A DNA stretch of 64,000 bases. Source: Alteribacillus sp041949975. Its GTDB lineage: Bacteria > Bacillota > Bacilli > Bacillales > Marinococcaceae. Position 1 is the stretch's first letter. Every line of letters starts with the position of its first letter. The position numbers and the translations under genes are program-made. Below the pieces are notes generated by a model. That model was given only the letters and a program-made list of their open reading frames with translations. It searched no databases and had not been told where the DNA came from. This document shows, piece by piece, positions 26,102-35,700 of the stretch. Location of the stretch: contig NZ_JBHFQG010000008.1 of NCBI RefSeq assembly GCF_041949975.1, positions 68,201 to 132,200 of the forward strand, in the 5' to 3' direction.

Positions 26102-26755
26102 GTGGAGGTATTTACAATTGTGCTGCGGACCCTTCTCGTATATATGATCTTACTGATCATTTTACGAGTGATGGGAAAAAGAGAAATTGGAGAGCTTTCT
26201 GTTATCGATTTTGTAGTAGCTATTATGATTGCCGAACTGGCTGTCGTTTCAATAGAAAATGTGAAAATTCCTATATTTGAAGCTTTCACTCCCATTATTG
26301 TCCTCTCCATTATTCAAATAGTCCTAGCTTATTTGTCATTAAAAAGTCCAAAGCTGCGCCACCTAATTGATGGAAAACCGACGGTTTTAATTAAAGATGG
26401 AAAAATTGATGAAAAAGAAATGAAAAAACAGCGCTATAACTTTGATGATTTGTTAATGCAGATTAGAGAAAATAATGTAAAAGACGTCTCTGATGTGGAA
26501 TTTGCTATATTAGAGCCTTCTGGGGAATTATCTGTGTTTGAAAAACAAAAAGAAGAGGACGAACAGGAACGTTCCTATCCTATCCCCTTAGTTATTGATG
26601 GAGAAATGCAAATGGAGCAGCTTGAAAGGGCAAAAAAAGATGAACTTTGGCTGCGAAGAGAATTGAGAAAGGCGGGCATTGATAGTTTAAAATCTGTTTC
26701 TTACTGTGTGTTGCAGGAAAATGGGATTTTATATATCGACTTGAAGGATGAATAA
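26102..26755 (+). CDS. yrbG: DUF421 (YetF/YrbG family) membrane protein
   Basis: A 217-residue protein with three N-terminal membrane helices and a cytosolic DUF421 domain (GKREIGELSVIDFVVAIMIAELA, KPTVLIKDGKIDEKEMKKQRYNFDDLLMQIRE). GTG 26102 is preferred because AAGGTGG lies about six bases upstream; an in-frame GTG at 26093 is the alternative. In B. subtilis the similar yrbG neighbours spoVB, as here. Function is unknown. Confidence 0.85.
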   Translation: MEVFTIVLRTLLVYMILLIILRVMGKREIGELSVIDFVVAIMIAELAVVSIENVKIPIFEAFTPIIVLSIIQIVLAYLSLKSPKLRHLIDGKPTVLIKDGKIDEKEMKKQRYNFDDLLMQIRENNVKDVSDVEFAILEPSGELSVFEKQKEEDEQERSYPIPLVIDGEMQMEQLERAKKDELWLRRELRKAGIDSLKSVSYCVLQENGILYIDLKDE

Positions 26756-26765
26756 AGAGTACAAA

Positions 26766-28304
26766 TTACATTTTAGGAACGAGCTTTTTAAGCTGGTTCC
26801 ATTTTATTATTCCGGCTGCCATTAATAAAATAAAATAAATTCCAGATGAAATAATTCCCGCAGAAACGATTTGTACTACAGCTGTTTGTCCTTCTAAAAA
26901 ATTTTTAACTATGAATTGGGTGCCTGACACAGACAACAGAGCTATTAAAAATACAATAAAACCATAAGCTCCTTCAAAAATAAAACCAACTGCTTTTGAG
27001 ACTACATAAAGGTGAAGCAGAGTTACAAGCATCATATTAATTGCAACTGCTAAGGCAGCTCCTTTAATACCTAATTCTGGCTGCGACGTTAGAACAAAAA
27101 GGGCAGCCATTTTAATGATGGCCCCGACTAGAGTGTTAACCATCGCAGAACGAGCAAGATTTAACCCCTGTAAAACTGCCTGAAGAGGACCTTGTAAGTA
27201 TAGGAAAATGCTAAATGGGGCCAGGATTTTAATATAATAGGCGGTGTGAGGAGCGTCATACATTACTGTCATCACCAATTCTGCAAATACGTATAAAAAC
27301 ATAGAAGAAAACATTCCTGCTAATAAAGCAGTGCGAAGGGTCTGCCGAAGCCGATTTTGAATAACTGTATAATTTTTATTGGCTGCCGCCTCGCTGACAG
27401 CAGGAACCAATGTAACAGAAAACGAATAGGTAATAAAAGTGGGCAGAAACAAGAGTGGGATGACAAACCCGCTTAATTCACCGTATTGGGCTGTTGCTGC
27501 AGCCGTGGCCACTCCAGCAAGTGCAAGACTTTGTGCTATTATTATAGGTTCGAAAAATAATGATATTGACCCAATCATTCGGCTTCCGGTTGCTGGCAAA
27601 GCAATTCCCATTAAATTTTGAAAAGTAGTCTTACTTTCTTTAAGAGCCTCTAAAAATTGGCTTCTAATTTTGAGCGGCTTACTGCTTTTAAAACATTTGG
27701 TCATATACATTAGTGATACAAGTTCACCGGCAACGACTGAAAGCATGGCACCGGCCGCCGCATATTCGAGCCCATATGGAAGTAAAGCTTTCGTACATAT
27801 TGCAACGAGCGAAATACGTACAGTTTGTTCTATAACTTGTGAAATGGCTGTTGGTTTCATGTTTTGATGACCTTGAAAATATCCTCTAAGTACTGCGGAA
27901 ATGGCAACAATTGGTATTATGGGAGCAATAGCAATCAAGGGAAAAAGGGCACGATCGTCTGTTAAGAAATACTTTGCAAAAAAAGGTGCTGCTGTCAGCA
28001 AAGCAATAGTAAAGAAAATGCTTAATGATCCTGTTACACAAAGGGATACTACAAGTACTTTTTTCATTTTTTTCGTATCATTTTCAATATCTGCTTCTGC
28101 AATCAATTTTGATATCGCTACAGGAAGTCCTAATTGTGTTAAGGTAATAATAAGTAAAAGAGATGGAAAAGCCATCATGTACAAGCCTACGCCTTCAGCG
28201 CCTAAAATTTTAGCAGTAACAATTCTATTTATAAAGCCGAGTATACGAGTAATCAAACCGGCTGCAATCAATATGATTGTTCCTTGAATAAAGGTTTGTT
28301 TCAT
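26766..28304 (-). CDS. spoVB: Stage V sporulation protein B (MOP flippase family)
   Basis: A 512-residue, roughly 14-helix protein of the polysaccharide/lipid II flippase superfamily. The start MKQTFIQGTIILIAAGLITRILGFINRIVTAKILGAEGVGLYMM is typical of SpoVB. It is needed for spore cortex synthesis, probably moving lipid-linked precursor across the forespore outer membrane. Position beside yrbG and opposite comN matches B. subtilis. The reverse-strand start has GACGGGGGACG upstream. Confidence 0.93.
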   Translation of the reverse strand: MKQTFIQGTIILIAAGLITRILGFINRIVTAKILGAEGVGLYMMAFPSLLLIITLTQLGLPVAISKLIAEADIENDTKKMKKVLVVSLCVTGSLSIFFTIALLTAAPFFAKYFLTDDRALFPLIAIAPIIPIVAISAVLRGYFQGHQNMKPTAISQVIEQTVRISLVAICTKALLPYGLEYAAAGAMLSVVAGELVSLMYMTKCFKSSKPLKIRSQFLEALKESKTTFQNLMGIALPATGSRMIGSISLFFEPIIIAQSLALAGVATAAATAQYGELSGFVIPLLFLPTFITYSFSVTLVPAVSEAAANKNYTVIQNRLRQTLRTALLAGMFSSMFLYVFAELVMTVMYDAPHTAYYIKILAPFSIFLYLQGPLQAVLQGLNLARSAMVNTLVGAIIKMAALFVLTSQPELGIKGAALAVAINMMLVTLLHLYVVSKAVGFIFEGAYGFIVFLIALLSVSGTQFIVKNFLEGQTAVVQIVSAGIISSGIYFILLMAAGIIKWNQLKKLVPKM

Positions 28305-28538
28305 TTTTCGTCCCCCGTCTTTTTCAGTTGCAGCACTTCATCAGACCATTTTTTATGCGGCTAGAATTAACGCACCAACATAGAAGCCCCCTTGCGTACT
28401 TTGTGAACAGGCCCTATTTTGCCGGTCTTAATAATAAACGTTTCATTAGGGTAAAATTCAATCCGCTTCTAGAAATATATATGCCAAATGCGCGGACAAG
28501 CATGACATTTTTTTAGAGAATGTTGGGAGGAAGTTAAT

Positions 28539-28868
28539 ATGGATGAACAACAGTTCGAAGTTTGGAAATCAGATGCTGAACCTGCGTTAAAGAGCAAAGT
28601 AGAGGAATTTCATATGCTCGGCTACCACCATGCAGATAAAGAAGAAGTGTGGAATTGTGTGATGGAAAAAATAAAAAAAATGGACGGTTATATGCGTTTT
28701 CATGTTTTAATCAATATAATATTAACATTAAGACTTAGTGAATATATGAACAGATTAACTATTTCTTCCTACAAAGAAAGCAGCTTGCATTATTCTGATC
28801 CCTCAAGTTTGGACGATTTAATGGGAGAAATTGAAAGCCACACTTCAAATAAACGTCATTTGACATAA
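28539..28868 (+). CDS. comN: ComN post-transcriptional regulator
   Basis: A 109-residue protein matching ComN/YrzD: KVEEFHMLGYHHADKEEVWNCVMEKIKKMDGYMRFHVLINIILTLRLSEYMNRLT. In B. subtilis ComN raises comE mRNA translation or stability and interacts with DivIVA. It is between spoVB and secD as expected. GGGAGGAAG is the ribosome binding site. The last 20 residues are variable. Confidence 0.85.
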   Translation: MDEQQFEVWKSDAEPALKSKVEEFHMLGYHHADKEEVWNCVMEKIKKMDGYMRFHVLINIILTLRLSEYMNRLTISSYKESSLHYSDPSSLDDLMGEIESHTSNKRHLT

Positions 28869-28960
28869 AAAACCAGGCATCAGTATAATTAAAATGCTGC
28901 TTTCAAAGGTAATCATTTACATAATTTTTTAAGAATCATAGTTGGATTAAAAAAGATATT

Positions 28961-29067
28961 CACTATCAGCGCCCAGCCAATGACTAATTACCTTTCTTCA
29001 AAAAAGCAAGCTAACTTGTTAGAAAGAAAGGCAGGACTATTGGCTATTTAGGGCGCTTACGCTTTTC
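28961..29067. repeat. Structured intergenic repeat, copy D (short, diverged)
   Basis: It keeps AGCGCCC (28968-28974) and GGGCGCT (29051-29057) followed by TACGCTTTTC. The second stem is AGCCAAT/ATTGGCT (28975-28981 and 29039-29045) in place of AGCCTC/GAGGC(T/C) in the other copies, so both sides changed together. An inner CCTTTCTT/AAGAAAGG stem follows. It lies between comN and secD, likely within the secD leader. Confidence 0.72.
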
Positions 29068-29179
29068 AAATAGGATGTTTAAAACATAGTATAACAAGGA
29101 AACTACTGTTTTGAGACGGCCTTTCCCTTTGTTACTTGTACGGCATTAGGGAAGCCGGCCGAAGGAGGATGAAGCACCA

Positions 29180-30481
29180 ATGGTGAAAAAATGGAGAATT
29201 GTGGTTTTTTTTGTGATTGTAATCCTTTTGGGCGGGATTATTTCACAAACCGTTATGAATACCGCAAAAGGAATTAATTTGGGACTGGATTTACAAGGCG
29301 GTTTCGAAATCTTATATGAAGTGAACCCGGCAGAGGATGGATCGGAAATCACAGAAGAAACCTTGCAAGCAACAGTGAGTGCCTTAAACCAAAGAGTTAA
29401 TGTGCTGGGTGTATCTGAACCAAATATTACGATAGAAGGTGAAGATCGGATCAGGGTCCAGCTTGCCGGGGTGGAAGATCAGCAAACAGCTCGGGAGCTT
29501 TTAGCTACCGAAGCTGATTTAAGCTTCCGGGATGTAGATGACAACGAGCATCTTTCCGGTGAAGACCTTGAAGAAAATGGAGCAAGTGTAGGTTTTGATC
29601 AATCAAATCAACCGGTTGTGACCGTAACGTTACGAGATGGAAATGCTTTTGGGAAAGTAACAGAAAACATACTGAATGAGTATAACCCTCCTAATAATCG
29701 TCTTGTCATTTGGCTTGATTATGAAGAAGGAGATTCTTTTACAGAAGAATCGCAAGAAGCGGAACCTAAATACTTATCAGCTCCAACTGTAAATCAGCCC
29801 CTTTATCATAAAAACATACAAATTGAAGGAGATTTTGAACTAGAAGAAGCAGAGTTTTTGGCAGAAGTGCTTAATTCAGGATCTCTGCCAGTAGAACTTG
29901 AAGAAATTTACTCCAATGCTGTTGGTGCTTCCCTTGGAGAAGATGCAATGGAAAAAACGATTTTTGCAGGTTTTATTGGTATTGGCCTTATTCTGGCATA
30001 CATGCTGGTTTACTACCGTTTTATGGGTGTAATTGCAGCAGTAACGTTAAGCGCATATATTTATATTGTTTTAACAATCTTTTATTGGATGCAAGGCGTA
30101 TTGACACTTCCAGGTGTTGCGGCTCTTATTTTAGGTGTTGGTATGGCAGTAGATGCTAATATCATTACGTATGAACGAATAAAGGAAGAAATAAGATCAG
30201 GCAGATCAATCATGTCAGCATTTAAATCTGGTTCAAGAAGGTCGCTTTCAACCATTTTAGACGCTAATATTACGACCATTCTTGCAGCTGGGGTCCTGTT
30301 TTACTATGGTACAAGTTCTGTACAAGGATTTGCTGTAATGCTTATTGTAAGTATATTAACAAGCTTTCTGACTGCAGTTTATGGATCCAGGCTTCTTCTC
30401 GGACTATGGGTTAAAAGCAGAATCTTTAATAAAAAACCCCAGGTTTTTGGAGTAAAGGAGAGTGAAATCAGTGAACTTTAA
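29180..30481 (+). CDS. secD: Protein translocase subunit SecD
   Basis: A 433-residue membrane protein that uses the proton gradient to help exported proteins leave SecYEG. Residues 8-25 form the first helix. GLDLQGGFEILYEV is the P1 signature, and a large external domain runs to about residue 255. Five helices close the protein, with GVGMAVDANIITYERIKEE in the membrane domain. AAGGAGG precedes the ATG. B. subtilis has one fused SecDF; here secD and secF are separate, overlapping genes. Confidence 0.94.
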   Translation: MVKKWRIVVFFVIVILLGGIISQTVMNTAKGINLGLDLQGGFEILYEVNPAEDGSEITEETLQATVSALNQRVNVLGVSEPNITIEGEDRIRVQLAGVEDQQTARELLATEADLSFRDVDDNEHLSGEDLEENGASVGFDQSNQPVVTVTLRDGNAFGKVTENILNEYNPPNNRLVIWLDYEEGDSFTEESQEAEPKYLSAPTVNQPLYHKNIQIEGDFELEEAEFLAEVLNSGSLPVELEEIYSNAVGASLGEDAMEKTIFAGFIGIGLILAYMLVYYRFMGVIAAVTLSAYIYIVLTIFYWMQGVLTLPGVAALILGVGMAVDANIITYERIKEEIRSGRSIMSAFKSGSRRSLSTILDANITTILAAGVLFYYGTSSVQGFAVMLIVSILTSFLTAVYGSRLLLGLWVKSRIFNKKPQVFGVKESEISEL

Positions 30482-31418
30482 GACTAAAAAACAATTGCCT
30501 TTTGTTAAACACCGAAAAAAGTTCTTCATGTTTTCTCTAGCCTTTACGCTTTTAGGAATAATATTATTGTCCACTGTAGGATTAAACCTTGGTATTGATT
30601 TTGAGAGCGGCTCAAAAGTAGAAGTATTAGCAGGTGACACATTAACGGAAGACCAGGTTTATGAAGACTTTTCCGAAGCCGGGAGCGGTTATAAACCCGA
30701 TGATGTCACTCTAGCTGGAGATAACAATGAAATGGCTTATGCAAGTTTTATTGGTACGTTAGACCAAAGTGAAATAGCTGAAATTCAAAATTATTTTATG
30801 GACAAGTATGATAATGAACCTAGTGTGAGTACGGTTTCGCCGCAGGTGGGGCAGGAATTAGCTAAAAATGCACTAATTTCAGTTTTGATTGCTTCTGTAG
30901 GGATAATCATTTATGTAAGTATTCGTTTCCAATTTTTATATGGGGTTGCGTCTATAGTCGCTCTGCTTCATGATGCTTTTTTTATCATAGTTATATTTTC
31001 AATTCTGCAATTTGAAGTTAACGTTCCTTTTATTGCAGCTGTGTTAACGATTGTGGGTTATTCGATAAACGATACGATAGTGACGTTTGATCGAATTAGG
31101 GAAAATATGCGTGAGCAAGAAGAAATAAAGACTTTTGATAATTTGGCTTCTGTCGTAGACATTAGTTTGAACCAAACGTTGGCAAGGTCAATCAACACAG
31201 TATTAACAGTTGTCTTTGCAGCAGCTTGTATATTTCTACTTGGAGGAGAAGCAATTCGTTCCTTTTCATTTGCTTTATTGGTAGGTTTAATAGCTGGTAC
31301 GTATTCTTCATTATTTCTAGCTTCTCAGTTATGGCTGGTTTGGAAGTGGAAAAGTTTGGAACGAGAAAAGAATAAGCCGAAAAAAGAAGACCCAGAAGAT
31401 TTAGAACCGGAGTTATAG
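30471..31418 (+). CDS. secF: Protein translocase subunit SecF
   Basis: A 315-residue partner of SecD. LGIDFESGSKVEV is the SecF signature, VGYSINDTIVTFDRIREN lies in the membrane region, and six helices are expected. GTG 30471 sits ten bases after AAAGGAG; an in-frame GTG at 30462 is too close to that site. The start overlaps the end of secD, so the two are translationally coupled in equal amounts. The tail is highly charged (KKEDPEDLEPEL). Confidence 0.93.
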   Translation: MNFKTKKQLPFVKHRKKFFMFSLAFTLLGIILLSTVGLNLGIDFESGSKVEVLAGDTLTEDQVYEDFSEAGSGYKPDDVTLAGDNNEMAYASFIGTLDQSEIAEIQNYFMDKYDNEPSVSTVSPQVGQELAKNALISVLIASVGIIIYVSIRFQFLYGVASIVALLHDAFFIIVIFSILQFEVNVPFIAAVLTIVGYSINDTIVTFDRIRENMREQEEIKTFDNLASVVDISLNQTLARSINTVLTVVFAAACIFLLGGEAIRSFSFALLVGLIAGTYSSLFLASQLWLVWKWKSLEREKNKPKKEDPEDLEPEL

Positions 31419-31424
31419 TTGTTT

Positions 31425-31456
31425 AAAAGGTCATGGTACATACCATGACCTTTTAA
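31425..31456 (+). terminator. Terminator after secF
   Basis: AAAAGGTCATGGT pairs with ACCATGACCTTTT over a short loop. The T tail is part of the stem, followed by AATT, so it could work in both directions. Confidence 0.8.
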
Positions 31457-31497
31457 TTGGTATAATTTAAAGGTGACGTTAAATTGGTGGTGGGAAA

Positions 31498-32394
31498 TTG
31501 GAAAACTATGATGAACAGCGTTATAAAATGGTACGGACTGGAGCACTGGTCGGTATTTTTGGTAACATTTTTCTGGCGTTAATAAAAGGTGTTGTAGGAT
31601 GGGTAGCAGACAGCCGTGCACTTCTCGCTGATGCAGTTCACTCTGCCTCAGATGTAGTGGGATCTGTTGCAGTGTTAATTGGAGTGCGTGCTGCCAAACT
31701 CCCTCCAGATAAAGACCATCCATATGGCCATGGAAAAGCAGAGACGGTTACAGCTATTATTGTTGCAGTACTATTGTTTATCGTTGGTTTTGAAATAGGT
31801 TTAGATGCATTAAAAGATGCAGGGAATCCTGTTACTGTACCTAAGCCAGCTGCTTTATATGCTGTTGTTTTTTCCATTCTTTTAAAAGAAAGTATGTTTC
31901 GCTATAAACATTTTCTGGGTAAAAAATATAAAAGTGACGCACTCTTAACAGACGCCTGGCACCATCGTTCGGATGTATTTTCATCCCTGGCTGCACTGTT
32001 AGGGATAGGGGCTTCGCTTCTAGGGAATCAATTAAATATTTCCTGGTTGTTATATGGTGATCTCGCTGCAGGAGTTTTTGTAGCTATTTTAATTATGAAA
32101 ATGGCCTGGAAGTTAGGTAAAGAATCTATTCATAATGCATTGGATCATGTATTACATGTTGAAGACACTGTGAAAATGAGAGAACAAGCTGAAGAAATTG
32201 AAGGTGTTATACAAATTGATGAATTTTTTGCAAGGGAACACGGACATTATGTGATAATTGATATAAAAATAGCAGTTGATCCAGCAATTACAGTTGAAGA
32301 GGGACACGCTATTGGTAAAAAGGTAAAAGAAAAACTTTTAGAAGATGAGCACGTTAAAGATGTATTTATTCACATCAATCCTTATGAAGGCTGA
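31498..32394 (+). CDS. Cation diffusion facilitator (CDF) efflux transporter
   Basis: A 298-residue inner-membrane protein with about six helices and a C-terminal cytosolic dimerisation domain. The metal-site motifs HSASD (helix 2) and HHRSD (helix 5), plus DHPYGHGKAE between helices 2 and 3, mark it as a CDF proton/metal antiporter for Zn, Mn or Fe. The metal cannot be told from sequence. Start TTG 31498 follows GGTGGTGGG. It is probably its own unit, with lapA close behind. Confidence 0.88.
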   Translation: MENYDEQRYKMVRTGALVGIFGNIFLALIKGVVGWVADSRALLADAVHSASDVVGSVAVLIGVRAAKLPPDKDHPYGHGKAETVTAIIVAVLLFIVGFEIGLDALKDAGNPVTVPKPAALYAVVFSILLKESMFRYKHFLGKKYKSDALLTDAWHHRSDVFSSLAALLGIGASLLGNQLNISWLLYGDLAAGVFVAILIMKMAWKLGKESIHNALDHVLHVEDTVKMREQAEEIEGVIQIDEFFAREHGHYVIIDIKIAVDPAITVEEGHAIGKKVKEKLLEDEHVKDVFIHINPYEG

Positions 32395-32418
32395 CGAGTA
32401 AATGAAAGGAGCAGGAAA

Positions 32419-32751
32419 ATGAGGGGACAATCTGTTTTAATATTAGGAATTATAACTGCTCTTGTAATTGCTATTTTTGCAGTAATTAATGTGGATGGTG
32501 TGGAAGTGAATTATTTGTTCGGCTCAGCTGAATGGCCATTAATTTTAGTTATACTAGGCTCTGTGTTAATGGGTGCTATTATAGTTGGATCTCTTGGGAT
32601 GTTACGAGTATATCGATTACAGCAAGAGGTTAAACATTGGAAAAGAAGAGCTCAAAACCCTGCAGACAGGGATGGCCATTCAATGAAGTCAAGATCTGCA
32701 AGCACCATGAAAGAAGATGCCGCCTCTAAGAGAAAGGAAAGACGATCATAG
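32419..32751 (+). CDS. lapA: LapA-domain (DUF1049) membrane protein
   Basis: A 110-residue protein with two membrane helices (about 4-24 and 40-63), then a short coiled-coil and a basic, Ser-rich tail. The pattern VINVDGVEVNYLFGSAEWPLILVIL is typical of LapA/YrvD. In E. coli LapA helps control LPS assembly; in Firmicutes the role is unknown. It precedes recJ, as in B. subtilis (yrvD-yrvE). Confidence 0.83.
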   Translation: MRGQSVLILGIITALVIAIFAVINVDGVEVNYLFGSAEWPLILVILGSVLMGAIIVGSLGMLRVYRLQQEVKHWKRRAQNPADRDGHSMKSRSASTMKEDAASKRKERRS

Positions 32752-32819
32752 GAAACATGTGTTGACTGATTGTATCCCCTGATCGGCTTTAGTATAATAA
32801 GTGGGTCAGGGGTGGTTTT

Positions 32820-35195
32820 ATGTTAAGACCAAAAACACGTTGGGAATGGACGGAAGAAGAACTTAACGGGTATGAAGAATTACAGCAGGATTTACACCTA
32901 TCTTCTTTAACATCAAAAATTTTATGGAGACGAGGGTATAAAAATAAAGAGGAAGCACAAAAATTTTTATATTCAGATATAACTCAAACACATGATCCAT
33001 TTTTAATGGATGGGATGGAGCAAGCAGTTAATAGAATCAAACAAGCAGTACAAAACAAGGAAAAAATTCTTGTGTTCGGTGACTATGATGCTGATGGTGT
33101 ATCCAGTACAACTATTATGATTATGCTGTTAAAAGAGTTGAAAGCTGACTTTGGCTGGTACATACCAAACAGATTTACAGAAGGGTATGGACCAAATATC
33201 CCAGCATTGAAAACAGCCAGGGAAGAAGGAGCTTCATTAGTCATTACTGTAGATACTGGAATAGCAGCTGTTTCAGAAATAAAAGCAGCAAATGATATAG
33301 GACTGGATGTAATCGTAACAGACCATCATGAGCCGCCTCCGGAATTGCCTGAAGCATACTCTATTGTTAACCCAAAAAAGCCGGGCTGTACTTATCCCTT
33401 TAAAGAACTGGCTGGAGCAGGAATCGCTTTAAAAGTAGCTCAAGCGTTGCTTGGATATTTTCCAAAACATATGCTTGACATCTTTACCTTAGGAACGGTA
33501 AGTGATCTGGTACCATTATTAGATGAAAACAGAGCAATGGTAAAAGTCGGATTAAAAGAACTTTCAAGTTCACAAAAACCGGGAGTAAAGGCATTAAAGT
33601 CTATTTGCGGAATTGATGGAGAAGATATTCAGGAAGAACATGTTGGATTTGCGATGGGACCAAGAATTAATGCTGCTGGAAGAATGGAAGCGGCTGATCC
33701 AGCTGTACATCTCCTTACTTCTGTTCATCAAGAAGAAGCTAACGAATGGGCCCGGATCATTGACAGTTTAAACAAAGAACGCCAAAACATTGTCAATGAA
33801 ATGACTAATGAAGCAATAGAAGAAGTAGAAAACAATTTTCCACCTGAAAATAATAAAGTGATCGTTGTTGGAAAACAAGGCTGGAATCCAGGAGTAATTG
33901 GTATTACGGCTTCAAGATTAACAGAAAGGTTTTACCGCCCGGTTATTGTATTAGCTATTGATGAAGAAAAAGAAGAAGCAAAGGGATCTGCGCGCAGTAT
34001 AGAGGGCTTTGATATATACAAGCAGTTATCTAAAAATCGAGAACTTCTTCCTCATTTTGGGGGCCACCCAATGGCAGCTGGTCTTACAATGAACATGCAT
34101 GATATTGAAGAGTTGAGAAACAGGCTCTGTGAGCAGGCACAAAGAGACTTAGACGAAAGTGCATTAATTCCTTTAACTAAAATTGATATGCCTATTTCAA
34201 TCGAAGATGTATCAATAAATTCTTTAGAAGAAATGAGAAAACTGGCTCCTTTTGGCGTAGGTAATCCTAAGCCTGTTTTTATGCTGAACGATGTAGAAGT
34301 GGCATCTAAACGAAAAATTGGAAGTGAGAAAAACCATTTGAAAATGGAATTAGCTTCTGATTCTGTCCGACTGGACTGCATAGGTTTTCGTTTAGGTCAT
34401 CTCGCAGATGGAATAACGGAGAGAGCGTCAGCAGATGCTGTAGGGGAATTGTCCATTAATGAGTGGAATGGTTTTAGAAAACCCCAATTATTCTTGCAGG
34501 ACGTAGCGGTAAACGAATGGCAGCTGTTTGATAAAAGGAAAAGTCCAAATGAATTAGAAGAACAAATTAATCAACTGCCTGATGAAGATACGGCTGTAAT
34601 AGTTTTTCAAGAGAGTACATATTCAAGCCTGCTCCCAGTTTTAGAAAATAAGAAACCGATATTGCCTGACCGGTTAGACGAAGAGGAAATCTTAGCTCAT
34701 AATCTAGTGATTGCTGACATGCCTTCTAGTATATCTGAGTTAGAAAACCAGCTGTCACGTATTTCTGGAATAGAAAGAGTTTATGCTTTCTTTGAAGAAA
34801 AAAATCAACTATATTTTCAATCCACTCCAACACGTGAGGACTTTAAATGGTATTACGCATTCTTAAAGAAGCGGGAAGCTTTTGATGTAAAAAAACATGG
34901 AGATGAATTAGCTCGTCGCAAAGGCTGGCTTCCTTCCTCGGTTTCTTTTATGACAGAAGTGTTTTTTGAACTGGATTTTGTTACAATGAACAACGGTATT
35001 GTTACTATTAACAAGAAACCATCAAAAAAAGATTTAACAAATTCTTTATATTACCAGAATCATATTCAAAAAAAACATGCTGAACAGGAATTGTTGTATT
35101 CTACTTATAATGAATTAAAGGAGAAACTGACACCGTATGTAACAGATGTTACTTTGAAAAATGATTTGAAGGAGAAGGTTGGCAATGGATTTTAA
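32820..35195 (+). CDS. recJ: Single-stranded-DNA-specific exonuclease RecJ
   Basis: A 791-residue 5'-3' exonuclease for mismatch, base excision and recombination repair. DHH-family motifs are visible: VFGDYDADGVSSTTIM, ITVDTGIA, VTDHHEPPPELP and a DHHA1 segment, GKQGWNPGVIGITASRLTERF plus GGHPMAAGLTM. After about residue 560 comes the extra C-terminal region found in Bacillus RecJ. The stop overlaps apt by 11 bases. Confidence 0.94.
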   Translation: MLRPKTRWEWTEEELNGYEELQQDLHLSSLTSKILWRRGYKNKEEAQKFLYSDITQTHDPFLMDGMEQAVNRIKQAVQNKEKILVFGDYDADGVSSTTIMIMLLKELKADFGWYIPNRFTEGYGPNIPALKTAREEGASLVITVDTGIAAVSEIKAANDIGLDVIVTDHHEPPPELPEAYSIVNPKKPGCTYPFKELAGAGIALKVAQALLGYFPKHMLDIFTLGTVSDLVPLLDENRAMVKVGLKELSSSQKPGVKALKSICGIDGEDIQEEHVGFAMGPRINAAGRMEAADPAVHLLTSVHQEEANEWARIIDSLNKERQNIVNEMTNEAIEEVENNFPPENNKVIVVGKQGWNPGVIGITASRLTERFYRPVIVLAIDEEKEEAKGSARSIEGFDIYKQLSKNRELLPHFGGHPMAAGLTMNMHDIEELRNRLCEQAQRDLDESALIPLTKIDMPISIEDVSINSLEEMRKLAPFGVGNPKPVFMLNDVEVASKRKIGSEKNHLKMELASDSVRLDCIGFRLGHLADGITERASADAVGELSINEWNGFRKPQLFLQDVAVNEWQLFDKRKSPNELEEQINQLPDEDTAVIVFQESTYSSLLPVLENKKPILPDRLDEEEILAHNLVIADMPSSISELENQLSRISGIERVYAFFEEKNQLYFQSTPTREDFKWYYAFLKKREAFDVKKHGDELARRKGWLPSSVSFMTEVFFELDFVTMNNGIVTINKKPSKKDLTNSLYYQNHIQKKHAEQELLYSTYNELKEKLTPYVTDVTLKNDLKEKVGNGF

Positions 35196-35700
35196 AGAGT
35201 ATATCACTGTAGTAGAAAATTACCCTAAGGAAGGGATTCGTTTTAAAGATATAACAACATTAATGCAGAACGGAGAAGTTTATAAAAAAGCAATCAAGGA
35301 AATGACTGCTTTTGCTTCCAATCAAGATATTGATGTGGTCGTAGGGCCAGAAGCCAGAGGTTTTGTAGTAGGATGTCCGATTGCTTATGCACTTGGGAAA
35401 GGTTTTGTGCCGGTGCGTAAAAAGGGAAAGCTTCCTCGAGAAACTGTTGATGCAGATTACGGTCTTGAATATGGGAAAGATTCTCTCTCCATTCATAAAG
35501 ACGCTATCCTGCCGGGGCAAAATGTATTAATCACAGATGATTTGCTCGCTACAGGCGGAACCGTTAATGCTACAGTGAAGTTAGTCGAACAATTAGGAGG
35601 AAATGTTGCCGGTCTTGCATTTATGATAGAACTGCTTTATTTAAATGGCCGGGAAAACCTTGATAATTATGACATATATTCCCTTGTGACATTTGATTAA
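35185..35700 (+). CDS. apt: Adenine phosphoribosyltransferase
   Basis: A 171-residue salvage enzyme making AMP from adenine and PRPP. VLITDDLLATGGTVNA is the PRPP-binding motif, and VVGPEARGFVVGCPIAYALG and VPVRKKGKLPRE are also conserved. ATG 35185 gives the usual MDFKEYI start; the TTG at 35179 in frame is less likely. It sits between recJ and relA, the conserved recJ-apt-relA order linking purine salvage to ppGpp. Confidence 0.95.
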   Translation: MDFKEYITVVENYPKEGIRFKDITTLMQNGEVYKKAIKEMTAFASNQDIDVVVGPEARGFVVGCPIAYALGKGFVPVRKKGKLPRETVDADYGLEYGKDSLSIHKDAILPGQNVLITDDLLATGGTVNATVKLVEQLGGNVAGLAFMIELLYLNGRENLDNYDIYSLVTFD

